Origin: Candidatus Rifleibacteriota bacterium
GTDB lineage: Bacteria; Riflebacteria; Ozemobacteria; Ozemobacterales; Ozemobacteraceae
Length of the DNA: 13,237 nt
NCBI GenBank assembly: GCA_017526725.1
Contig: JAFXRA010000015.1
Span: 1-13,237, forward strand
Direction: 5' to 3'
How positions within the stretch are numbered: position 1 is the stretch's first letter; every line of letters starts with the position of its first letter. A program made the position numbers and the translations under genes. Of this stretch, positions 7,624-13,067 are shown piece by piece. Below the pieces are notes generated by a model, which was not told where the DNA came from, did no database searches, and saw only the letters and a list, made by a program, of their open reading frames with translations.

Positions 7624-8613
7624 ATGAATCGTTCAAAATTAAATAAGGTAGCAGGCGTAGTTTTTATGCTGGCCTCGTTACTAGCATTCTCAAATGATAC
7701 AGCAAACGCCCAGTCTGTCCGTTCTAGAGGTATGGGTGGAGCTTTCATCGGTTTATCAAACGATGAATCAGCCACTATCTATAACCCTGCCGGTTTAAGT
7801 CAGATTGAAGGCAGAGAAGCATCGATTCAAGCTAAGGTCAACGAACGCGATATCTTTGAATGGCAGAGTCTTGCTTTTACCGGTCATATCTATGAAGGTG
7901 AAGAAGAAAGCCGATTCTCAATAACAGACTACCTTGAACACAATATTCTTGAAGAACCTATTCCAAGAAAACCCAAATACAGCTACGGTTTCGCTTATAC
8001 CCAGGACAGACGCTATGAAGGTTTTGGCAATATCGTTGGTGGTGAATATTTGGGAGTACATAGAAAAGTTAACGATTTGCAGTTAGCTTTCGCAACCAGA
8101 TTCCCTATAGCCAGAAGAATGTTAGCTAGAGAACAGCTCTATGGCGGTATTAAAATCAGATATCTTGAAGTAGACAGATTCGTCAGAGGCGGAATTAACT
8201 CCAACCGTGATTCTCTCTCATTAGGTGCCGGTCTTATGTATCACTATAACGATCAGCTTTCTATTGGTATGACCTTAGATAATCTTCTTGAAGATGTTAA
8301 GGGAAACAATGTTAAAGAAGATGGAGTAAGCTTCAATATTGGTGCTGCTTACGAAGTTGCTAGAGGAACAGTTATTGCTGTAGACGGAATTAACCTGACA
8401 GATTCCTGCGACGCAAACGAAAGACAATACCGTGTTGGCGTTGAAAAGAAATTTGTAGAAAATGACCTGACCATGCGTATGGGTAGCCTTAACGGCACTC
8501 TTACATTAGGCTTCGGCATGAACGTTCTTCCAAATGTCAGAGTTGATTATTCTTACTACGACGGTGATATCATAAGAGAACACTATGTTGGCGCTCATAT
8601 GACATTTGATTGA
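7624..8613 (+). CDS. UPF0164/PorV-like outer-membrane beta-barrel protein
   Basis: A 329-residue protein with a signal peptide (VAGVVFMLASLLAFS, cut likely after TANA, residue 29). The mature protein begins with SRGMGGAFIGLSND and then ESATIYNPAGLSQIEG, the N-terminal signature shared by FadL/OMPP1, PorV and UPF0164 proteins. In these the segment plugs or borders a 14-stranded barrel. The rest alternates polar and aromatic residues in strand-length segments, with AFATRFPIA, YGGIKIRYLEV, SLSLGAGLMYHYNDQLSIGMTLDNLLE and a C-terminal RVDYSYYDGD. It closes with GAHMTFD, as in PorV-type proteins. FadL relatives import hydrophobic compounds and PorV serves type IX secretion; no other type IX component is seen, so I do not assign either role. 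It lies 68 bp after the previous gene, and its stop is 23 bp from the next start. Confidence 0.8.
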   Translation: MNRSKLNKVAGVVFMLASLLAFSNDTANAQSVRSRGMGGAFIGLSNDESATIYNPAGLSQIEGREASIQAKVNERDIFEWQSLAFTGHIYEGEEESRFSITDYLEHNILEEPIPRKPKYSYGFAYTQDRRYEGFGNIVGGEYLGVHRKVNDLQLAFATRFPIARRMLAREQLYGGIKIRYLEVDRFVRGGINSNRDSLSLGAGLMYHYNDQLSIGMTLDNLLEDVKGNNVKEDGVSFNIGAAYEVARGTVIAVDGINLTDSCDANERQYRVGVEKKFVENDLTMRMGSLNGTLTLGFGMNVLPNVRVDYSYYDGDIIREHYVGAHMTFD

Positions 8614-8625
8614 TAAAAGCTGGCT

Positions 8626-8630
8626 GGAGA
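8626..8630 (+). promoter_or_regulatory. RBS deciding the start at 8637
   Basis: GGAGA lies 6 bases before the ATG at 8637. The longer reading from a TTG at 8610 overlaps the previous gene's end, lacks a ribosome-binding site and adds nine residues before the signal peptide, so it is not preferred. Confidence 0.8.
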
Positions 8631-8636
8631 AAGACA

Positions 8637-9545
8637 ATGAAGTTTTCAACCAAGCTACTGCTTTTAATACTCTGCTTATTTCAAACCCAGATACTTCTAG
8701 CTGAAAACTCAACAAACCATAAAGTATTTCTAAGTCAAAAGCTGGAAGTATTTGGTCTAGGCGGAACCCCTTGGGAAGAAGGCTCTTATGAAGCCGAAAG
8801 AGGGCGAGCATGGATGGATGCCATGCACCATGCTTACGAACAGATTCTTTCCCTTACTATAATGGATGGGAAAGAAGTCAAACATATACTGCACACCAAT
8901 AAAGCATTAAAAGAACGTCTGGGCATGGTTCTCATGGCAGCCCCAAAAACCTTTTACCAAAAAGATGTTTCAGGTCTAGTAAGATGCAAACTTGAAATTC
9001 CCATCAGCGGTAAACTTAGTTTGCGTTCAGCTTTTTATCTTGCAGCACTAAGACCACAGCCAATGCAGCCAACAGGTTTTCTTGCTTCCTGGAGCGCAAA
9101 AATAGACGTTGATGAAACCCTGGCTCCATCTCCCTATAAAAGAATAGTCATAGACGCTAGAAAATACGATTTTATTCCTGCATTATTCCCTAGATTTTTC
9201 GATGAACAGGGTGCTCTTCTTTTTCAAGAAACCATGATTCCGCAGGCAGAACGTTTCAGCAGACCAGTAGTAATGTTTTGCACAAATATGATTGATGCAA
9301 GAGCTAACTTAGAAGAAAAAGAAGTTTTTACTCTTTCTAGCACTATGCATGAACTTCATAAAAGTGATATCATAGTAAAAAAAGAAGATTTAAATGAATT
9401 TAAACACTTTTGTAATGATATAATTCGCACTCCTAAAAAACAAAGAGAAATAATGATTGTCTATAACCCAGACAAGAAGATAAAAACGGGTGCAATGCAA
9501 AAGACAGAAGTAAGTGAAAAATCAGAAAAAAATAAAAACAAATAA
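8637..9545 (+). CDS. Exported LPP20/FlgT-like protein of unknown function
   Basis: A 302-residue protein with a signal peptide (FSTKLLLLILCLFQTQILLA, cut likely after Ala22). The early mature part contains GRAWMDAMHHAYEQILSL, an Ala-spaced helix of the type found where LPP20/FlgT-like modules start. A strand pattern VRCKLEIPISG follows. In the second half, RIVIDARKYDFIPALFPRFF (from residue 169) followed by DEQG recalls the V-x-D-A-R-(10)-P-(x)-D-E-(x)-G segment seen in uncharacterised FlgT/LPP20-related periplasmic proteins. This resemblance is from memory and moderate. The last 25 residues are Lys/Glu-rich and disordered-looking. No catalytic motif is visible. The stop codon overlaps the A of an unused ATG at 9545, and the next gene starts 11 bp later, so it is translated in series with its neighbours. 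It is likely an envelope partner of the barrel protein upstream; this is context inference. Confidence 0.6.
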   Translation: MKFSTKLLLLILCLFQTQILLAENSTNHKVFLSQKLEVFGLGGTPWEEGSYEAERGRAWMDAMHHAYEQILSLTIMDGKEVKHILHTNKALKERLGMVLMAAPKTFYQKDVSGLVRCKLEIPISGKLSLRSAFYLAALRPQPMQPTGFLASWSAKIDVDETLAPSPYKRIVIDARKYDFIPALFPRFFDEQGALLFQETMIPQAERFSRPVVMFCTNMIDARANLEEKEVFTLSSTMHELHKSDIIVKKEDLNEFKHFCNDIIRTPKKQREIMIVYNPDKKIKTGAMQKTEVSEKSEKNKNK

Positions 9546-9546
9546 T

Positions 9547-9550
9547 GGAG
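9547..9550 (+). promoter_or_regulatory. RBS deciding the start at 9557
   Basis: GGAG lies 6 bases before the ATG at 9557. The overlapping ATG at 9545 is preceded only by A-rich sequence with no ribosome-binding site, and using it would merely add MESK to the signal peptide. Confidence 0.75.
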
Positions 9551-9556
9551 TCAAAG

Positions 9557-10486
9557 ATGAAACGAAGATACTTTATTGTAGCAATCTTGTTAGCTGCTTG
9601 TTTTTGCTCATTGCTCAAAGCTGAGCCTGTAGACCAGGAAGTAAGCAAAAGAATCAGCAGAATGGAAAGATATATTTACGGCGCCGAACAAGATGCCTCA
9701 AATAACAATAGATTAAAACAGATAGAAGAAGATTTATTCGGCAGAACTACCGGTCAATCTGATTCAGAAAAATCAAAATATCTTCATGACTTCATCTTTG
9801 TAGGCTCTAACCAGAATCCTTCCTTAGACATGAAATTAAGCTATTTGGAATGGAAGCTTTTTAACTCTACTATTGAAGGAACCTTAGAAGAAAGACTGGC
9901 AAAAATAGATAAATATATTACTGGCATTCCATCAAATGAAGCCATGGCTTTCAGACTGGAACAGCAGGTTCATGTAATTATCGAAAATGGCCTTATTTCA
10001 ACCCATAGAGTAACTATCCCTGCTGGAACAAAACTTAAAGTAAAACTTAAAAAGAAACTTTCCAGCAAAACAGCTAAAAAAGGTGACTTAGTTCCCATGG
10101 TTATTGCTGACGACGTATTCATCAACGATTCAATTCTTGTAATGACCAAAGGCGGAATTGTAAGCCCAACTGTTAAAAGCGTCAGAAGAAGCGGCCGTTT
10201 TGGAAGAACTGGTTACATAAATCTGGATCTATCAAATCTGGAAACAATGGATTCAACCTTAGTAAAGGTTTCAATTGATGATGCCGGAGAAAAATACGAT
10301 AAGAAGAAAATCGGTATGGCTGCCGGTGCATCAGCTCTTGGTTTTGTAGTATTAGGTCCGATTGGTCTTGCTGGCGGTGCCTTTGTTAAAGGCGGAGAAA
10401 TAGAAATTCCAGTTGGTGCAGAATTCGATATTGTAACAAGAGAAGATTGTAAAGTCACTGGCGTATCAGTGCCCAAAAGACAGTAA
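9557..10486 (+). CDS. Exported protein with R-L-x-x-(L/I)-E-x-x-x-F-G repeats
   Basis: A 309-residue protein. The N-terminus is either a Sec signal (cut after LLKA, residue 22) or a lipoprotein signal, since LAAC (12-15) also fits a lipobox; I cannot decide. Next comes a helical repeat region: RISRMERYIYG (32-42), RLKQIEEDLFG (52-62), a degenerate KYLHDFIFVG (74-83), KLSYLEWKLFN (93-103) and RLAKIDKYITG (113-123), about 20 residues apart. A beta-rich domain follows: VTIPAGTKLKVKLKKKLSS and KTAKKGDLVPMVIADDVFI, then a gate-like strand VMTKGGIVSPTV. This resembles a common envelope module (PAGT-x-(L/I)-x-V-x-L ... S-K-x-x-K-G-D). A Gly/Ala-rich hydrophobic stretch, GMAAGASALGFVVLGPIG, could span or insert into a membrane. 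It is the last gene before a terminator. Similar short repeats are known from cyanobacterial and Melainabacteria-type exported proteins; the function is unknown. Confidence 0.65.
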   Translation: MKRRYFIVAILLAACFCSLLKAEPVDQEVSKRISRMERYIYGAEQDASNNNRLKQIEEDLFGRTTGQSDSEKSKYLHDFIFVGSNQNPSLDMKLSYLEWKLFNSTIEGTLEERLAKIDKYITGIPSNEAMAFRLEQQVHVIIENGLISTHRVTIPAGTKLKVKLKKKLSSKTAKKGDLVPMVIADDVFINDSILVMTKGGIVSPTVKSVRRSGRFGRTGYINLDLSNLETMDSTLVKVSIDDAGEKYDKKKIGMAAGASALGFVVLGPIGLAGGAFVKGGEIEIPVGAEFDIVTREDCKVTGVSVPKRQ

Positions 10487-10491
10487 ACCAC

Positions 10492-10525
10492 AAAAACCGC
10501 TTGGTTAAATACCAAGCGGTTTTTT
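10492..10525 (+). terminator. Intrinsic terminator closing the envelope gene series
   Basis: AAAAACCGCTTGGT (10492-10505), loop TAAAT, then ACCAAGCGGTTTTTT (10511-10525). The stem has a GC-rich top and A/T-runs on both sides. Its core (CGCTTG, TAAAT loop, CAAGCG) is almost the same as that of the terminator at 2662-2697, so the six-gene block sits between two look-alike terminators. Confidence 0.93.
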
Positions 10526-10560
10526 ATTTTAAGTATTTTTATTGAGATATGTTTTTTTTC

Positions 10561-10590
10561 TTGACTAATTTTATATATTTATAATATTAG
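10561..10590 (+). promoter_or_regulatory. Probable promoter for the CPVC small protein
   Basis: TTGACT (10561-10566) is followed after 18 bases by TATTAG (10585-10590); an alternative -10, TAATAT (10582-10587), has a 15-base spacer. Transcription would start within a few bases of the ATG at 10600. Confidence 0.5.
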
Positions 10591-10599
10591 ATTTTTATT

Positions 10600-11019
10600 A
10601 TGAGTCTTCTTAGAAACATAAATAAACGAAAATATTTTTTGAATATTTCAGCTATTTTAACTGTTATATCTCTTTTTATTTATGTTTTTGCTTTTTCTTT
10701 ACCTCATGATTTCCACTGTTCAGAAAAAACAGACTTTCCTGTTTTCAGCAGTTTAATAAATAAAACAGATGATGCACATCAAACGGCTTCATCAAATGAT
10801 TCCGACGAGAAAAATCACCAAAAAGAAAGTCATAGTTCTGATAATTGTCCTGTTTGTAATCTTTCATATTTTAATGGCTTATATTTCACTGAACCATTAG
10901 TATGCAAAACAATACTCATAGAAACAAACGAAAAACCTGTTAATATAACCAAATCAGGTTTTTCTTCTTTCACTTTTTTAAAATTCTTTTTACGTTCCCC
11001 ACCCTCCTTTACAGCATAA
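10600..11019 (+). CDS. Small membrane-anchored His/Cys protein with CPVC motif
   Basis: A 139-residue protein. One hydrophobic helix (about 13-33) acts as an uncleaved anchor or signal and is followed by SLPHDFHC (33-40; His36, His39, Cys40). A polar, His-containing linker follows (His60, His73, His78), then SSDNCPVCNLSYF with Cys83 and Cys86, and the chain ends RSPPSFTA. Small proteins with an N-terminal helix, His-rich linker, C-x-x-C and a terminal R-x-P-P are commonly found beside copper, zinc or cation-efflux genes (DUF2946-like). A metal-related role therefore fits, also given the His-rich lipoprotein downstream. I did not recognise a named family with certainty. No ribosome-binding site precedes the ATG and the promoter is very near it, suggesting a leaderless mRNA. 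Its sequence is more AT-rich than the preceding operon. Confidence 0.55.
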   Translation: MSLLRNINKRKYFLNISAILTVISLFIYVFAFSLPHDFHCSEKTDFPVFSSLINKTDDAHQTASSNDSDEKNHQKESHSSDNCPVCNLSYFNGLYFTEPLVCKTILIETNEKPVNITKSGFSSFTFLKFFLRSPPSFTA

Positions 11020-11076
11020 TTTAATCTACATTTTTAACTATTGCTCGTATAGGAGTTGGAAAAGCTTAAATTTCTA

Positions 11077-11276
11077 TAGAGAATAGAGCTTAGAGAATAT
11101 AAATTATTTTGTCTGAATTTCAGCGATAGTTTTATTTAAGTTCTATTAAGAATAATTGCTATCCATAAAGGTTTGTAAAATATAATTATATTTAATTGTA
11201 AAAATTATAATTACTACAAATTCTCATAAGCTAAAACAATCCTCTTATCTCTTTTCTCTAATCTCTAAGCTCTCTA
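11077..11276 (+). repeat. Paired heptamer arrays flanking a 144-bp spacer
   Basis: Left arm: TAGAGAA, TAGAGCT, TAGAGAA (11077-11097). Right arm: five units CTCTTAT, CTCTTTT, CTCTAAT, CTCTAAG and CTCTCTA (11242-11276). The right arm, with the preceding AACAATC, closely matches the reverse complement of the left arm of the element at 12601-12641, so the barrel gene 11386-12603 lies between inverted copies of the same repeat. Confidence 0.75.
11178..11193. promoter_or_regulatory. Candidate operator: 16-bp perfect AT palindrome
   Basis: AAATATAATTATATTT is its own reverse complement and lies in the middle of TTTGTA (11172-11177) and TACAAA (11215-11220) arms. Fur/Zur-family sites in AT-rich bacteria are palindromes of this size, but sequence this AT-rich also gives palindromes by chance, so this is a weak call. 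Confidence 0.25.
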
Positions 11277-11385
11277 AAAAGATCTTGTTGCTATATTTCT
11301 CTATCGGTAGTTATCAACAACAAATTCTTTTTAGACTCTACTCCCCCACCCTATACCCTTTCTATTAACGTAAAAAGGATTAACT

Positions 11386-12603
11386 ATGAAAAAAATTTTA
11401 TTTACTCTGTTACTATGCTTATTCAGCTCGATGCTCTTAGCAAATGAAGAAGCAAAGAACTCATCAAATAACGATAACACACTTGAAGAAATTCAGAAGA
11501 TGAAAGAAAGTATAAAAGTACTTTCTCAAAATCTTGAAGCTATGCAGAAAAAGCTGGAAGAAGCTGAAGAACGCTTGAAACAGCAGGAAAAGAAAACTGC
11601 TCAACCTGTTCAAGCACCTGCTTATCAGAATCAGAACCCAGATATTAGTGCTGCTGTTATGTTTAGGTATATGGGAACTCGTGATAAAAGAGATACTAGA
11701 CGTAACACGTTAAAACTTGACGGAACAGAACTTAATTTTACAAAAGCTGTCAGTCCTTACACAAAAGGTACAGTCACACTTGGATTTCATGATGATGAAG
11801 TTCATGTTGAAGAAGCTTATGCTGACATCAACAATTCATTGCCGATGGAACTTGACTTAAGAGTTGGTCGAATGCTGGCTAACACTGGGTATATAAATCC
11901 ATTGCATTCTCATGATTGGCCATTTGTTTGTATGCCATTTCCAAACCAGTATTTCTATGGGGGCGAACATGGCTATGTTGATGACGGTATAATCTTAGGT
12001 AAAAACTTTTATATCAATGATGATACCTATGCTAGAGCTGCTTTTAATGTATTTAACGGCAACAATACTACAATGTTTAACGATGGTCAGACCAAAGTTA
12101 TTGGTGGGAAACTCACTTATAACGTATTTTTCAATGACCAGCGAGATGATTTACAAGCCGACTTCAACTATAACCAAGGTGCTTATGATGACAGAGGCGA
12201 TTTCAAAGCTAAAGTTTATTCTGCTGACCTCGTTTATAGACACAGAATCAACCAGTTCGACAAAATCACTCTTTTGGGCGAATATGTCAAATCTATTAGG
12301 GAAATGCCTATTGGCGCTGATTTAGACGCTTACGGTTACTACGCCGCTGCTATTTATAAATTCAAACGAGATTATAACTGGCATATCGGTTTGGAATATG
12401 ACTATTCAGAAAAACCAACTGATAATACTAAGGCTACAAAGGCTAAATCTATATTTGCAGGATGGTGGCTTACAGAAAACGATAGATTACAGCTACAATT
12501 CAGACAAATTGATGACCCATTCAAAGGCAGACATAACAATGAAATATGGCTGCAATTTATTTGGGGTATAGGACCTCATAAGCCCCATCTGTCTAACTTC
12601 TAG
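11386..12603 (+). CDS. Coiled-coil outer-membrane barrel, zinc-receptor-like
   Basis: A 405-residue protein with a signal peptide (cut likely after LLLA, Ala19), a coiled coil (about 31-70: EEIQKMKESIKVLSQNLEAM and on), a short Pro/Gln linker and a barrel from about residue 87 to the C-terminus. Distinctive blocks are DDEVHVEEAYADIN (136-149), GRMLANTGYINPLHSHDW (161-178; His174, His176) and GYVDDGIIL (197-205). The chain ends WGIGPHKPHLSNF with terminal Phe. The E-E-A-(Y/F), G-R-(8)-N-P-x-H-x-H-x-x-P-F and D-D-G pattern matches proteins that databases call zinc-regulated TonB-dependent outer-membrane receptors. I see no TonB box or plug domain, and the length is that of a 14-18-strand porin, so a metal-associated porin is the safer name. 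The coiled coil may form a trimeric periplasmic stalk, as in SLH porins, but no SLH domain is present. The stop codon TAG is the first triplet of a heptamer repeat array. Confidence 0.7.
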   Translation: MKKILFTLLLCLFSSMLLANEEAKNSSNNDNTLEEIQKMKESIKVLSQNLEAMQKKLEEAEERLKQQEKKTAQPVQAPAYQNQNPDISAAVMFRYMGTRDKRDTRRNTLKLDGTELNFTKAVSPYTKGTVTLGFHDDEVHVEEAYADINNSLPMELDLRVGRMLANTGYINPLHSHDWPFVCMPFPNQYFYGGEHGYVDDGIILGKNFYINDDTYARAAFNVFNGNNTTMFNDGQTKVIGGKLTYNVFFNDQRDDLQADFNYNQGAYDDRGDFKAKVYSADLVYRHRINQFDKITLLGEYVKSIREMPIGADLDAYGYYAAAIYKFKRDYNWHIGLEYDYSEKPTDNTKATKAKSIFAGWWLTENDRLQLQFRQIDDPFKGRHNNEIWLQFIWGIGPHKPHLSNF

Positions 12604-12738
12604 AGATAAGAGATTAGAGTGAGAGAGATAAGAGGATTGTTTAGTTCTCAAACTAGCGATAATTAGCAATAAATAGATAGCTTACTAAGCCAACAATTCT
12701 CTTACCTCTTACCTCTTGCCTCTTACCTCTCATCTCTT
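12601..12738 (+). repeat. Paired heptamer arrays spanning the barrel gene's stop
   Basis: Left arm: TAGAGAT, AAGAGAT, TAGAGTG, AGAGAGA, TAAGAGG (12601-12635), followed by ATTGTTT. Right arm: AACAA, then six units TTCTCTT, ACCTCTT, ACCTCTT, GCCTCTT, ACCTCTC and ATCTCTT (12697-12738). The arms are approximately inverted (GATAAGAGGATTGTT against AACAATTCTCTTACC) around an AT-rich 55-base spacer. The first TAG is the stop codon of the upstream gene. No ordinary terminator is present, so this large structure may be the 3' end signal. Confidence 0.75.
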
Positions 12739-12765
12739 AAAAACTTAAACAAAAGGTAGAAAACA

Positions 12766-12999
12766 ATGAAAAATAACAAATATACAAAAGCATTAATAAT
12801 ACTGGTAGCCATCTGCTACTCAACTTTCTTATTCGGGTGCAATTCTAAGACAGATTACACAGTATATCCTGATGGTCACGCTTACGCTGATGGAACAGAT
12901 ACCGCTGAAGAAGGTCATCACCATCATCATGACGATGAAGATGAGCATGATGAGCACGACGACCATGATGACGAAGACCATGACGACCATGATGATTAA
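12766..12999 (+). CDS. Small His/Asp-rich metal-binding lipoprotein
   Basis: A 77-residue protein: lipoprotein signal with lipobox LFGC (lipidated Cys25), about 25 ordinary residues (YTVYPDGHAYADGTDTAEEG), then a tail from residue 51 made only of His, Asp and Glu. The tail begins HHHHH (51-55) and carries His61, His64, His67, His72 and His75. The mature chain is about 53 residues, nearly half of it ligand tail. Such tails bind zinc, nickel, cobalt or copper, as in loops of ZnuA, ZinT-like and HypB-type proteins. Here it would act as a membrane-anchored buffer or a handover site for a metal coming through the barrel protein just upstream. AAAGGT before the ATG is a weak ribosome-binding site. 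The repetitive GAT/GAC/CAT codons look prone to length change by slippage. Low complexity limits any family assignment. Confidence 0.75.
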   Translation: MKNNKYTKALIILVAICYSTFLFGCNSKTDYTVYPDGHAYADGTDTAEEGHHHHHDDEDEHDEHDDHDDEDHDDHDD

Positions 13000-13067
13000 T
13001 GAATAGTAAACAATAGCGGACAGCAGACGAGAAACCTCAAAAAAGAGAGCAGAGATAAAAAATGAAA

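Larger units (their letters stand above)
11020..11385. other. 366-bp intergenic region with repeats and AT palindromes
   Basis: No gene is visible on either strand. It holds a purine heptamer array (11077-11097) and a pyrimidine array (11242-11276). Between them is a perfect 16-bp AT palindrome (11178-11193) nested inside a TTTGTA...TACAAA inverted repeat (11172-11220). TTGTTG...CAACAA arms lie at 11285-11320, and a second pyrimidine tract runs over 11335-11361. AAGGA at 11375-11379 is the ribosome-binding site of the next gene. I see no confident -35/-10 pair, but the AT palindrome is where a repressor operator would be expected for a metal-regulated outer-membrane gene. Confidence 0.6.

Noticed and set aside
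12017..12325. Plus-strand 102-aa open frame inside the barrel gene
   Set aside because: It lies in another frame of a gene with recognisable motifs and a C-terminal Phe, and shows no ribosome-binding site or domain.
12601..12738. CRISPR array
   Set aside because: Units are 7 bp, contiguous and degenerate, with no 25-40 bp repeats or unique spacers and no cas genes.
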